This document shows, in pieces, positions 8,356 to 18,515 of a stretch of 64,000 bases of DNA. Made by a program: the position numbers and the translations under genes. How positions within the stretch are numbered: position 1 is the stretch's first letter; every line of letters starts with the position of its first letter. The DNA lies in NCBI RefSeq assembly GCF_013376005.1, contig NZ_JABMJK010000009.1, positions 62,001-126,000 on the forward strand, in the 5' to 3' direction. The notes beneath the pieces are model-generated. The model made no database searches, had not been told where the DNA came from, and worked only from the letters and a program-made list of their open reading frames with translations. The stretch is from Duganella sp. SG902. Its GTDB lineage: Bacteria; Pseudomonadota; Gammaproteobacteria; Burkholderiales; Burkholderiaceae_D.

Positions 8356-8428
8356 CGCCTTGGGCTAGAATCTGGGGCGTGCCGCGATCCGGCGCCCCTG
8401 TTCACCCAACCTACAAGCGAAACTACCG

Positions 8429-10780
8429 ATGCGTTTTGTATTGCCACTCCTAGCGGCCGCCATCGCGGCCGGCGTCCAAGCAGCGCCCACACCGATCACC
8501 CTCGACCAGGCCATGGCCAACCCGGACTGGATCGGCAATCCCGTCGAATCGGCATGGTGGGGCTGGGACAGCAAACAGGTCTACTTCAAGCAAAAACGCA
8601 GCGGCTCCGCCGTCCGCGACATGTATCAGGTGAACGGCGCCGCCGTGAAACTGGTTGAAGAAAAACAGTTGGCCAATCTGGATAGCGCGGAGGTCATCTA
8701 CAACCGTGAGCGCACGCGCGCCGTCTTGCAGCGCAACGGCGACCTGTTTGAACGCGACCTGAAAACCGGCGCGCTGACGCAGATCGTGCGCGGCACCACG
8801 CCGGCGTCCGACGCACAGTACGCCGCCGACGGCAACCACGTGCAGTTCCGCGTGGGCAGCGACTGGTTCAGCTGGAGCCGCGCCGAGCGACTGGTCTCGC
8901 CGGTGGTCCTGCTGCGCACCGCGAAAGACCCGGACGCCGCACCGGACGCCGACTTCCGCCGCGACATGCAGCTGCGCCTGATGTCGACGCTGGCCCGCCT
9001 CAAGCAGGAGAAGGATGAAACGCGCGACCAGCGCAACGCCGACCGCGCCGCCGACGCCACCCGCGCGCCGCTGCCGGTGTACCTCGGCGAGAAAGTCACC
9101 ATCGAAACCAGCTCGCTGTCGCCGGACGGCCGCTACCTGCTGGTGGTCACCGCGGCCAAGGATGGCGACAAGCGCCGCGTCGGCAAGATGCCGAAGTACG
9201 TCACCGAATCGGGCTACGAGGAAACCGACGATGAGCGCAAGCGCGTGAGCGAGGCCGGCCCACTGCAGCATCAACTGAAACTGGTTGAAGTGGCGACGCG
9301 CAAGGTCACCGAGCTGTCGTTCGACGACCTGCCGGGCATCAAGGCCGATCCGCTGGCCGAGATGCGCGCCGCGCAGAAGCTCGATCCGCTGAAGGGCAAT
9401 CGCGGCCTGCGTTTCGAGGCCCGCGAGGAATCGATCCGCTGGAGCGCCAACGGCGCGCGCGTGGCGGTGATGGCGCAGGCCATCGACAACAAGGACCGCT
9501 GGATCGCCGGCGTCGACCTGGCCGCCGGCAAATTGAAACCGCTGCACCGCCTGAGCGACGCGGCATGGGTCAACAATCGCGGCAACGACTTCGGCTGGCA
9601 GCCGGACAACAGCACGCTGTGGTACGAGTCGGAGGAAAGCGGCTATTCGCACCTCTACCTGCAGGCGGCCGACGGCAAGACGCGCGCGCTCACCTCGGGC
9701 AAGTGGGAGGAGTCGAACGTGACGTGGTCGGGCGACGGCCAGACCGCCTACTTCATGTGCAACCCCAAGCTGCCGGGCACCTATGAAGTCTGCTCCACCA
9801 GCACCAGGGACGGCGCGCTGAAGGAACTGACCGCGCTGGGCGGCGTCGAAAGCTTCACGCTGTCGCCGGACGGCCGCAAGCTGCTGGTGCGCTACTCCAC
9901 CGCCTACATGCCAACCCAGATCGGCACCGTCAGCAGCGGCGGCGGCGCCGTCACCCAGCTGACCGACACCCGTACCGCCGAATTCAAGGCGCGCGAATGG
10001 ATCCAGCCTGAAATCGTCGCCGTGCCGTCGACCCACGGCGCCGATCCGGTATGGGCCAAGCTGTATCGCCCGGCCACGCTGGAAGCCGGCAAAAAATATC
10101 CGATCGTGATGTTCGTGCACGGCGCCGGCTACCTGCAGAACGTGACCAGGCGCTACCCGGTCTACTTCCGCGAGCAGATGTTCCACAACCTGCTGGTGCA
10201 GAAGGGTTACATCGTGCTGGACATGGACTATCGCGCCTCGCTGGGCTATGGCCGCGACTGGCGCACCGCCATCTACCGCCAGATGGGCCATCCGGAGCTG
10301 GAAGACTACATCGATGGCCTGAACTGGATGGTGGCCAACCAGCAGGGCGACGCCAGGAACGTCGGCATCTACGGCGGCAGCTACGGCGGCTTCATGACCT
10401 TCATGGCGCTGCTGCGCGCGCCGGAGCAGTTCAAGGCCGGGGCGGCGCTGCGTCCCGTCACCGACTGGACCACCTACAACCACGAATACACCGCCAACAT
10501 CCTGAACACGCCTGAACTGGACCCGCAAGCGTACAAGGTGTCGTCGCCGATAGAATACGCCGACAAGCTGCAAGGCCACCTGCTGATCGCGCACGGCATG
10601 ATCGACGATAACGTGTTCTATCAGGACTCCGTGCGCATGGCCCAGCGCTTCATCGAACTGAAAAAGGACAACTGGGAACTGGCGTCGTATCCGCTGGAGC
10701 GCCACGGCTTCGTGCATCCGGAAGCGTGGTACGACGAATACCGCCGCATCTACCAGCTGTTTGAACGCACCCTGAAATAA
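8429..10780 (+). CDS. S9 family peptidase, DPP-IV-like with N-terminal propeller, exported
   Basis: Serine peptidase of 783 residues. MRFVLPLLAAAIAAGVQA is a signal peptide. A long beta-propeller region follows, with SPDGRYLLVV and SPDGRKLLVRY blades. The C-terminal hydrolase domain has the nucleophile in YGGSYGGF, an Asp in HGMIDDNV and a His in ERHGFVHPEAW. The spacing fits dipeptidyl-peptidase-like S9 enzymes. It lies 8 bp upstream of the amylase gene and may be cotranscribed with it. Confidence 0.93.
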   Translation: MRFVLPLLAAAIAAGVQAAPTPITLDQAMANPDWIGNPVESAWWGWDSKQVYFKQKRSGSAVRDMYQVNGAAVKLVEEKQLANLDSAEVIYNRERTRAVLQRNGDLFERDLKTGALTQIVRGTTPASDAQYAADGNHVQFRVGSDWFSWSRAERLVSPVVLLRTAKDPDAAPDADFRRDMQLRLMSTLARLKQEKDETRDQRNADRAADATRAPLPVYLGEKVTIETSSLSPDGRYLLVVTAAKDGDKRRVGKMPKYVTESGYEETDDERKRVSEAGPLQHQLKLVEVATRKVTELSFDDLPGIKADPLAEMRAAQKLDPLKGNRGLRFEAREESIRWSANGARVAVMAQAIDNKDRWIAGVDLAAGKLKPLHRLSDAAWVNNRGNDFGWQPDNSTLWYESEESGYSHLYLQAADGKTRALTSGKWEESNVTWSGDGQTAYFMCNPKLPGTYEVCSTSTRDGALKELTALGGVESFTLSPDGRKLLVRYSTAYMPTQIGTVSSGGGAVTQLTDTRTAEFKAREWIQPEIVAVPSTHGADPVWAKLYRPATLEAGKKYPIVMFVHGAGYLQNVTRRYPVYFREQMFHNLLVQKGYIVLDMDYRASLGYGRDWRTAIYRQMGHPELEDYIDGLNWMVANQQGDARNVGIYGGSYGGFMTFMALLRAPEQFKAGAALRPVTDWTTYNHEYTANILNTPELDPQAYKVSSPIEYADKLQGHLLIAHGMIDDNVFYQDSVRMAQRFIELKKDNWELASYPLERHGFVHPEAWYDEYRRIYQLFERTLK

Positions 10781-10788
10781 GGAGCACC

Positions 10789-12081
10789 ATGAAAAAGCTT
10801 GCCGCCTCGCTGATACTGGCGACCTTGTTCACCGCCGCCCACGCCGAGCCGAAACACCCGGCGTGGACGCGCAGCTCGAACGTGTATGAAGTCAACCTGC
10901 GCCAATACAGCAAGGACGGCACGCTGAACGCGTTCACGGCCGACCTGCCGCGCCTGAAGGCGCTGGGCGTGGACATCATCTGGCTGATGCCGATCCACCC
11001 GATCGGCCAGAAGAACCGCAAGGGAACGCTGGGCAGCTACTACGCGGTGCAGGACTACACCGCCGTCAATCCGGAGTTCGGCGGCGTCGACGACGTGCGC
11101 AAGCTGGTGAAGCAGGCGCACGCGCTGGGCATGCACGTGATCCTCGACTGGGTGGGCAACCACACGGCGTGGGATCATCCCTGGGCCACGCAGCATCCGG
11201 ACTGGTACAAGAAGAACGACAAGGGCGAGATCGCCGCCGTCAGCTTCAAGAACGGCGCCGGCGAGACCGAGGAATGGGCCGACGTGATCGGCCTCGATTA
11301 CGGCAACAAGGAACTGTGGCCGGCAATGACGTCGGCGATGGCGTTCTGGGTCAAGGACGTGGGCGTGGACGGCTTCCGCGCCGACGCGGCCAGCATGGTG
11401 CCGGTCGAATTCTGGAACCAGGCGCGCGCGCAGCTGGACAAGATCAAGCCGGTGTTCATGCTGGCCGAAGCCGACGACGCCGCGCTGCACGACAAGGCCT
11501 TCGACGCCAGCTATGACTGGTCGCTGAACGGCATCATGAAGAAGATCGGCAAGGGCCAGGCCGGCGCCGCCGAGTTGCGCGCGTACGTGAGCAATCCGGC
11601 CAAAGGGTTTGTGCGCGACAGCTATCGTTTGCAGTTCACCAGCAACCACGACATCAACTCGTGGGAAGGCACGGACAAGGAACTGTACGGCCCGGCGTGG
11701 GGCGCGATGGCGGTGCTGAGCTACACGCTGCCCGGCATCCCGCTGGTGTACAACGGCCAGGAAGCAAAGCTGGACAAGAAGCTGGCGTTCTTTGAAAAGG
11801 ACGCGATCGAGTGGAACAACATCGACCTCGAATTGTTCTTCGCCGGCCTGAACGCGCTGAAGAAGCAGAATCCGGCGCTGTGGAACGGCGCGTCGGGCGC
11901 GCCGGCGCAGCTGCTGGACGTCGGCAACGAGAACCTGTTTGCCTTCAAGCGCCAGCAAGGCGCCAACAACGTGCGCGTGATCGTCAACACCACCGGCCAG
12001 CTGCAGAAGTACAAGCTGGCCGGCGACGAAGGCCAGGCGTTCCTCAAGCCATGGCGCTGGCGCATCGTGGTGCCTGAATGA
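10789..12081 (+). CDS. exported GH13 alpha-amylase family protein
   Basis: Glycoside hydrolase of 430 residues acting on alpha-glucans outside the cytoplasm. MKKLAASLILATLFTAAHA is a signal peptide and AAGGAG precedes the ATG. The GH13 regions are visible: VILDWVGNH (region I), GFRADAAS with the catalytic Asp (II), MLAEAD with the acid/base Glu (III) and TSNHDINS (IV). It ends with a short C-terminal beta domain. The TGA stop shares its last base with a large palindrome that may act as the transcript end. Confidence 0.93.
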   Translation: MKKLAASLILATLFTAAHAEPKHPAWTRSSNVYEVNLRQYSKDGTLNAFTADLPRLKALGVDIIWLMPIHPIGQKNRKGTLGSYYAVQDYTAVNPEFGGVDDVRKLVKQAHALGMHVILDWVGNHTAWDHPWATQHPDWYKKNDKGEIAAVSFKNGAGETEEWADVIGLDYGNKELWPAMTSAMAFWVKDVGVDGFRADAASMVPVEFWNQARAQLDKIKPVFMLAEADDAALHDKAFDASYDWSLNGIMKKIGKGQAGAAELRAYVSNPAKGFVRDSYRLQFTSNHDINSWEGTDKELYGPAWGAMAVLSYTLPGIPLVYNGQEAKLDKKLAFFEKDAIEWNNIDLELFFAGLNALKKQNPALWNGASGAPAQLLDVGNENLFAFKRQQGANNVRVIVNTTGQLQKYKLAGDEGQAFLKPWRWRIVVPE

Positions 12082-12169
12082 ACTCCGGGGTCAGGTCCTC
12101 CATTTCTACACGGCCTCAACAGCTGCGCTGTTGAGGCCGTGTAGAAATGGAGGACCTGACCCCGGAGTT
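12081..12169. repeat. perfect 43-bp palindrome with a 3-nt loop
   Basis: Positions 12081-12123 are the exact reverse complement of 12127-12169, with TGC as the loop. The ends read AACTCCGGGGTCAGGTCC, sharing the GGGGTCAG core with the elements at 5728 and 15887. It would form an extremely stable hairpin between the amylase stop and the ArsR promoter. Confidence 0.95.
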
Positions 12170-12177
12170 TGTGCTAA

Positions 12178-12199
12178 CATGTGAACACCTATTCATTTG
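12178..12199 (+). promoter_or_regulatory. ArsR/SmtB-type operator candidate
   Basis: CATGTGAACA (12178-12187) and TATTCATTTG (12190-12199) form an imperfect inverted repeat, 7 of 10 matched, centred on TGAAxA-N4-TTCA. This is the layout bound by SmtB/CzrA-type metal sensors. It ends 7 bp before the ArsR start, which suits autoregulation. Confidence 0.55.
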
Positions 12200-12205
12200 T
12201 TAGCA

Positions 12206-12535
12206 ATGATGAGCTGCCAACACGACTATTCCAACTGCGATCCGCAGATCGCCCAGCTGGCGGACCTGTTCCACCTGCTCGGCGACCCCACCCGCCTGCG
12301 CATCGTGCTGGCCTGCATGCCCCAGCCAATTGCCGTCGGCGAGATCGCCGCTACACTGGATTTGAGCGGCTCGCTGGTGAGCCACCACCTGCGCCTGCTG
12401 CGCGCGGCCCGCATCGTCAAGTCCGAGCGCCAGGGCAAGCAGGTTTTCTATTCCGCCGCCGACGCCCATATCAGCGGCGTACTCAACGATATGCTGGAAC
12501 ATATCGCCGAACCTTCCACCGGGACCGAAGCATGA
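12206..12535 (+). CDS. ArsR/SmtB family metal-responsive repressor
   Basis: Winged-helix repressor of 109 residues. The helix-turn-helix is around residues 45-75 (VGEIAATLDLSGSLVSHHLRLLRAARIV). Candidate metal ligands are an N-terminal CxHxxxxC (residues 4-11) and a C-terminal alpha-5 DAHISG...EH pattern typical of zinc or cobalt sensors. The ATG at 12206 or 12209 is preferred over the upstream TTG at 12197; no clear Shine-Dalgarno is present. Its stop overlaps the CDF exporter start (ATGA), so it very probably controls that exporter. Confidence 0.9.
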   Translation: MMSCQHDYSNCDPQIAQLADLFHLLGDPTRLRIVLACMPQPIAVGEIAATLDLSGSLVSHHLRLLRAARIVKSERQGKQVFYSAADAHISGVLNDMLEHIAEPSTGTEA

Positions 12536-13502
12536 GCAAGCACCACGATCACCACCACCATGATCACGATCATCACCACGGACATGATCACAGCCATGCC
12601 CACGGCCATCACCATCACGGCGATCCCAACACCATGGGCCGCGCGTTCGCCATCGCCATCGTGCTCAACACGGCCTTCGTGGCGATCGAGTTCTTCTATG
12701 GTTTCCTGGCCAACTCCACCGCCCTGATGGCCGACGCCGGCCACAACCTGTCCGACGTGCTGGGCCTGATGCTGGCCTGGGGCGCCGCCATCCTCGCCAG
12801 GCGCGCGCCCAACCAGCGCTACACCTACGGCCTGCGCAGCACCTCCATGCTGGCCGCCCTGTTCAACGCCATGCTGCTGATGGCCGCGTGCGGCGGCATC
12901 GCCTTCGAGGCGGTGCAGCAACTGCTGCATCCCGATCCGGTGGCCGGCCTGACGGTGTCGGTGGTGGCCGGCGTCGGCATCCTGGTCAATGGCTTCTCGG
13001 CCTGGCTGTTCATGGCCGGCAGCAAGGATGACATCAACATCCGCGGCGCCTACCTGCACATGGCCGCCGACGCCGCCATCTCGCTGGGCGTGCTGGTGGC
13101 CGGCGTGATCGTGCGCTACACGGCATGGAACTGGCTGGATCCGCTGGTCAGCATGATCATCGTGGCCTTCATCGTGGCCAGCACCTGGTCGCTGCTCAAG
13201 CAGTCGCTGCGCATGATGCTGGCTGCCGTGCCCGACAATGTGGACCGCGCCGAAATCGAGCAATTCCTGCGCAGCCGGCCGGGCGTGACCAAGGTGTGCG
13301 ATCTGCACATCTGGGCCATGAGCACCACCGAGAACGCGCTCACGGCGCAGCTGGTCACGCCGGCCGGCTATCCGGGCGACAACGTGATGGACGCCATCAG
13401 CAAGGAGCTGCGCGAGGAATTCTCGATCAAGCACAGCACCCTGCAGGTGCGCACCGGCGCCAGCGAGCAGGAGTGCTGTTTAAACGAGGCGGCGCACGCC
13501 CA

Positions 13503-13506
<4 letters not shown>
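12532..13506 (+). CDS. CDF (cation diffusion facilitator) metal exporter, His-rich N-terminus
   Basis: Inner-membrane divalent metal/proton antiporter of 324 residues, most likely exporting zinc or a similar metal. Eighteen of the first 30 residues are His. Six predicted membrane helices follow, with the metal site DAGHNLSD in helix 2 (about residues 68-75) and HMAADA in helix 5. The C-terminal cytoplasmic domain has the CDF ferredoxin-like pattern ending in a Cys-Cys-containing tail (QECCL). It overlaps the ArsR gene. Its TAG stop is shared with the convergent cysK through one CTAG. Confidence 0.94.
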
Positions 13507-14435
<929 letters not shown>

Positions 14436-14475
14436 GAGCAACCTCCGGGGTGGACGGAGGTTCCAGTCTACGCCT

Positions 14476-14964
14476 TTATTTGACGTCCACCAGCTCGACG
14501 TCGAAGATCAGCGCGGAATTCGGCGGAATGTTGCTGCCTGGCGAGGGACGCGAGCCGTAGGCGAGGTCGGATGGAATGATCAGCGTGCGCTTGCCGCCCA
14601 CTTTCATGCCCTTGATGCCCTGATCCCAGCCCTTGATTACGCGGCCGGCGCCCAGCACGAAGTCGAGCGGCTCGCCGCGCGGAATGGAGGAGTCGAACAG
14701 CTTGCCGTGCATATTCTTGGCCAGCGGACGGTACAGCCAGCCCGAGTAGTGCATGAACACGGTGGCGCCCACGGTGGCTTCCTTGCCGGTGCCGATCTTG
14801 GTGTCGGTGATGATCAGCTGTTCGGCGGCCGGGCCGGGCGTGGCCGAGCCCACCACCACCGGCTCGGCCGGCGCGGGGGCGGCCTCAGGTTGCGGCGCTT
14901 GCGCGCGGGCGGCGGCGGCGGCGGCGGCCAACAGCATGGCGGCGAAAACGGAACTACGCTTCAT
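14476..14964 (-). CDS. exported FKBP-type peptidyl-prolyl cis-trans isomerase
   Basis: Protein-folding helper of 162 residues. [21 protein letters not shown] is a signal peptide, followed by an Ala/Pro linker. The FKBP domain runs from about residue 48 to the end, with [31 protein letters not shown] and FDVELVDV in the usual order. It acts in the periplasm on proline bonds of exported proteins. It is 40 bp downstream of cysK's start on the same strand and may have its own promoter. Confidence 0.93.
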   Translation of the reverse strand: MKRSSVFAAMLLAAAAAAARAQAPQPEAAPAPAEPVVVGSATPGPAAEQLIITDTKIGTGKEATVGATVFMHYSGWLYRPLAKNMHGKLFDSSIPRGEPLDFVLGAGRVIKGWDQGIKGMKVGGKRTLIIPSDLAYGSRPSPGSNIPPNSALIFDVELVDVK

Positions 14965-15012
14965 GTGGTTTTCTTTCGATGAGTTCTGTGGACAGCTCGG
15001 AATGATAGCAAA

Positions 15013-15849
15013 CTAGATGGCGTCCGGGGACGTTGTTGGCAATGCGCCATCGGCCAACTGGCGCAGCGCGTGGCCGGCGCACACCATGCCGAAGGTGGCG
15101 GTGACCACCATGGCCGAACCGAAACCGGCGCAATTCAGGCCGGTGACGCCGCCGCGGTCGTCGCCATCGACCGTGCACACCTCGCCGGTTTCCGGGAATT
15201 TCAGCGGCTCGGTGGAGAACACGGCGTCGATGTGGAACTTGGTCTTCTCGCCGCGCGGGAAACCGTACTGGGCGCGCATGATCTTGCGCACCTTCTTCAG
15301 CAGCGGTTCCTGTTCGGTCCTGGCCAGGTCGCGCACCGAGATTTGCGCGGCGTCGGTCTTGCCGCCGGCGCTGCCGATGGTGATCACCGGCAGATCGTGC
15401 CGGCGCGCCCAGGCCAGCATGGCGGCCTTGGCCTTGACGGAATCGGTGGCGTCGATCAGGTAATCGTACTTGCCGACGCCGATCATCTGTTCGATGTTGT
15501 CCGGATCGACGAATTCCTCGATCTGGTTGACCTTGCACAACGGATTGATCTGGGCGATGCGCTCGGCCAGCGCGGTGATCTTGGCCATGCCGACGGTGCT
15601 GCTCAGGGCCTGGATCTGGCGGTTGATGTTGGACTCGGCCACGTTGTCGAGGTCGATCAGCGTGAGCTGGCCGATGGCGCTGCGCGCCAGCGCCTCGACG
15701 ATCCACGAGCCGACGCCGCCCACGCCCACCACGCAGATGTGGGCGGTGCGGAAACGCGCCAGCGCGTGCGCGCCATACAGGCGGGCGATGCCGCCGAAAC
15801 GGCGTTCAAAGTCGACATCGTCGAAGTCAGGGGGAGAAATGCTGTTCAT
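15013..15849 (-). CDS. tcdA: tRNA threonylcarbamoyladenosine dehydratase
   Basis: E1-like, ATP-dependent enzyme of 278 residues that cyclises t6A37 to ct6A in tRNAs. The nucleotide loop GVGGVGSW is near residues 41-48, followed by DLDNVAESNINRQ, the E1-family adenylation motif. Length and the RFGGIARLYG N-terminus fit TcdA (formerly CsdL/YgdL) better than MoeB or ThiF. It is unlinked to sua5 at 26.6 kb, which makes the t6A precursor. Confidence 0.92.
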   Translation of the reverse strand: MNSISPPDFDDVDFERRFGGIARLYGAHALARFRTAHICVVGVGGVGSWIVEALARSAIGQLTLIDLDNVAESNINRQIQALSSTVGMAKITALAERIAQINPLCKVNQIEEFVDPDNIEQMIGVGKYDYLIDATDSVKAKAAMLAWARRHDLPVITIGSAGGKTDAAQISVRDLARTEQEPLLKKVRKIMRAQYGFPRGEKTKFHIDAVFSTEPLKFPETGEVCTVDGDDRGGVTGLNCAGFGSAMVVTATFGMVCAGHALRQLADGALPTTSPDAI

Positions 15850-15886
15850 GCCGCCATTTTAACGGACTGCGGCCCACCCCACCGAT

Positions 15887-15979
15887 TCGGGGTCAGCTCT
15901 GACATTCGGACAAATAAAAAACGTATTGATATTTCTCAAATACCGTGCGTCCGTGTCCGAATGTCAGAGCTGACCCCGA
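15887..15979. repeat. GGGGTCAG inverted-repeat element, copy B
   Basis: The 26-bp arms at 15887-15912 and 15954-15979 are perfect reverse complements and start TCGGGGTCAGCTCTGACA. The left arm equals copy A at 5728 over all 26 bp. The loop contains a GTATT/AATAC pairing. It lies between tcdA and the hemerythrin-PdxH gene. Confidence 0.9.
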
Positions 15980-16034
15980 ACTTGCTGGTGAGTTATTCTA
16001 AAATATCGTTGTTACCAGCCAGAGGCCCCACGCC

Positions 16035-17270
16035 ATGAGCAATTCCTTGTACGACACCGCCCCCGACTTCAGCCAGCCGATCGCTGTGCTGAAGCATTGC
16101 CACGACCGCATCCGCAAGCAGCTGGCCACCCTGCAAAACCTGCTGGCCCACCTGCCCAAGCATGGCGCCGATACCGACGCTCAAAAGGCCGCGCAAGCGG
16201 TGCTGAAATACTTTAACAACGCCGCCCATCTGCACCACCAGGACGAGGAGCAGAACCTGCTGCCGATGCTGCAGGCCACCGCGCGCGACGCCGATGCGCT
16301 GCTGCTGGCGGAGTTGACGCCCGGCATTCTGGCCGGTCACGAGCAAATGGATAGAGACTGGTCTATAATCAAATCGCAACTTGAGCAGATTGCCAATGGC
16401 GCCGGTTCCGCCCTCTCGGCCAGCGATGTCGCCCGTTTCTGCGACACCTACGCGGCCCACATGGTGGTGGAGGAGTCGCATATCGCGCCGATGGCCAAGC
16501 GCCTGTTCAGCGCCGAGCAAATGGCGCAGCTGGGCAGCGCGATGCAGGTGCGGCGCGGGATCACCCCCGACCTGCCAATCAGCCAGGTGCCCGAACAACA
16601 AACCGCGCCGGTCAACAACACGGTGGCCGACGGCGTGGTGCTGGCCGACCTGCGTCTCGACTACGGCCGCGCCAGCCTGACGGAACACGATGTGCTGGAC
16701 GATCCGATCGCCCAGTTTGGCAAATGGTTCGAGGAAGCCCTGCACGCCAAGGTCAACGAGCCCAACGCGATGAGCGTGGCGACGGTGGGCGCGGACGGCA
16801 AGCCGAGCTCGCGCATTGTCCTGATCAAGCAGTACGACCAGCGCGGCTTCACGTGGTATACCAATTATGAGAGCCAGAAAGGCCAGCAACTGCGCGCCAA
16901 CCCGCATGCCGCGTTGCTATTCTTTTGGAGTGAACTTGAGCGCCAGGTGCGGATCGAAGGTAAGGTGGTGCGAACCGCCGCCGAGGAAAGCGACAAGTAT
17001 TTTTACAGCCGGCCGGTGAAGAGCCAGATCGCCGCGATCGCCTCGCGGCAGAGCGCGCCCATCGCCAACCGGGAGCAGATGGAAGCCAATTACGAGGCGG
17101 CCGCCGCCGTCAGCGGCGAGCGTCCGCTGCGGCCGGCGCACTGGGGCGGTTACCGCCTCGAACCGGAGCGCATCGAGTTCTGGCAGGGCCGCCGCTCGCG
17201 CTTCCATGATCGGATTGTGTATGTCAAGCAGGCAGATGGCAACTGGATAAAGGAGCGATTGCAGCCGTAA
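16035..17270 (+). CDS. pdxH: hemerythrin HHE domain fused to pyridoxamine 5'-phosphate oxidase
   Basis: A single uninterrupted frame of 411 residues. Residues about 15-165 are a hemerythrin HHE bundle with ligand-type residues in HCHDR (21-25), HLHHQDEEQ (65-73), GHEQMDRDW (101-109) and HMVVEESHI (142-150). A linker (about 170-202) leads to a complete PNPOx domain (about 203-411): [51 protein letters not shown] and [13 protein letters not shown], matching the FMN- and PLP-binding order of E. coli PdxH. PdxH oxidises PNP/PMP to PLP using O2. No stop or strong internal ribosome site separates the parts. The role of the O2/iron-binding domain is unknown. Confidence 0.92.
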   Translation: MSNSLYDTAPDFSQPIAVLKHCHDRIRKQLATLQNLLAHLPKHGADTDAQKAAQAVLKYFNNAAHLHHQDEEQNLLPMLQATARDADALLLAELTPGILAGHEQMDRDWSIIKSQLEQIANGAGSALSASDVARFCDTYAAHMVVEESHIAPMAKRLFSAEQMAQLGSAMQVRRGITPDLPISQVPEQQTAPVNNTVADGVVLADLRLDYGRASLTEHDVLDDPIAQFGKWFEEALHAKVNEPNAMSVATVGADGKPSSRIVLIKQYDQRGFTWYTNYESQKGQQLRANPHAALLFFWSELERQVRIEGKVVRTAAEESDKYFYSRPVKSQIAAIASRQSAPIANREQMEANYEAAAAVSGERPLRPAHWGGYRLEPERIEFWQGRRSRFHDRIVYVKQADGNWIKERLQP

Positions 17271-17278
17271 GCATGGCG

Positions 17279-17298
17279 CCTCCTTTTTTTTAAGGAGG
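17279..17298 (+). promoter_or_regulatory. hairpin sequestering the cfa Shine-Dalgarno
   Basis: CCTCCTT (17279-17285) pairs perfectly with AAGGAGG (17292-17298) across a loop of six T. AAGGAGG is the Shine-Dalgarno of cfa, so the stem would block ribosome binding until opened by heat, a small RNA or a passing ribosome. It starts just after the pdxH-fusion stop. Confidence 0.6.
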
Positions 17299-17303
17299 AT
17301 ATC

Positions 17304-18515
17304 TTGTTCGTACAGAATCAACTGAGCAACTGGATCGCCGGCATGCGCGAGCAGCTCACGCTGCCGCTGCGCATTGAGTTGTGGAACGGCCAGCACGTCG
17401 ACCTGTCCAGCGAGGCGCCGCGCGTGACCATCAAGCTGCCCAATGTGAAGGCGGCGCGCTACCTGCTAACGCCGTCGCTGTCCAATCTGGGCGCCGCCTA
17501 CGTCGAGGGCGCCATCGAGGTCCGCGGCAAGGCGCGCGACATGATCGCCGTGGTCAACGCGCTGGCCCGCACCTCGCTCAAGGCCGAGGGCAAGTTCGCG
17601 CGGCTGGCGCGCACCTTCCATCACAGCAAGCAGAAGGACGCCGAGGCGATCCGCTATCACTACGACGTCTCCAACGAGTTCTACCAGCAGTTCCTCGATC
17701 CCGACATGGTGTATTCCTGCGCCTACTTTGAGAACGGCGACGAGGACCTGGCCAGCGCGCAACTCAAGAAGATCGACCACATCCTGCGCAAGATCGAGCT
17801 GCGCCCCAACCAGACCCTGCTCGACATCGGCTGCGGCTGGGGCGCGCTGGTGATCCGCGCGGCCCGGCGCTACAACGCGCGCTGCGTCGGCGTCACGCTG
17901 TCGGAGAACCAGTACGCGCTCGCCAGGCAGCGCGTGCGCGAGGCCGGGCTGGAGCATCTGGTCGAGATCCGCCTGCAGGATTACCGCGACGTGCGCGGCC
18001 AGTTCGACCGCATCACCAGCGTCGGCATGTTCGAGCACGTGGGCCTGCGCCATTTGCCCGAGTATTTCTCCGCCATCCACAGCCTGCTGGCGCCCGACGG
18101 CGTGGTGATGAACCACGGCATCACCACCACCGATCCGGACAACGGCGAAACGCCCTACGGCGGCGGCGAGTTCATTGAAAAATATGTGTTCCCGCACGGC
18201 GAGCTGGCCCATATCGGCCACGTGCTGCGCGCCATGCAGCAGGGCGCGCTGGAGGTCAGCGACGTGGAAAATCTGCGCCGCCACTACGCCCGCACCTGCG
18301 CCATCTGGACCGACAATTTCGAAGCGCATGGCGACCAGGTGCGCGCGCTGGGCGGGGATAAGCGCTACCGCATCTGGCATGTGTACCTGGCCGGCTGCGC
18401 CTATGCGTTCGAGCAGGATTGGATCAGCCTGTACCAGATCGTCGGCCGCAAGGCGGGCCAGCGCTCGGCCGCGCTGCCGTGGTCACGCAAGCATATGTAT
18501 CCGGCCGCTACCTGA
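17304..18515 (+). CDS. cfa: cyclopropane-fatty-acyl-phospholipid synthase
   Basis: SAM-dependent enzyme of 403 residues that adds a methylene bridge to unsaturated membrane lipids. The start is a TTG at 17304, chosen because a perfect AAGGAGGAT lies five bases upstream; the next ATG is 13 codons in with no such site. The SAM loop LLDIGCGWG is at residues 172-180, followed by GVTLSENQ, MFEHVG and the YIFPGGELP-like segment (KYVFPHGELAH). Its end overlaps the convergent msrA by 8 bp. Confidence 0.93.
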   Translation: MFVQNQLSNWIAGMREQLTLPLRIELWNGQHVDLSSEAPRVTIKLPNVKAARYLLTPSLSNLGAAYVEGAIEVRGKARDMIAVVNALARTSLKAEGKFARLARTFHHSKQKDAEAIRYHYDVSNEFYQQFLDPDMVYSCAYFENGDEDLASAQLKKIDHILRKIELRPNQTLLDIGCGWGALVIRAARRYNARCVGVTLSENQYALARQRVREAGLEHLVEIRLQDYRDVRGQFDRITSVGMFEHVGLRHLPEYFSAIHSLLAPDGVVMNHGITTTDPDNGETPYGGGEFIEKYVFPHGELAHIGHVLRAMQQGALEVSDVENLRRHYARTCAIWTDNFEAHGDQVRALGGDKRYRIWHVYLAGCAYAFEQDWISLYQIVGRKAGQRSAALPWSRKHMYPAAT

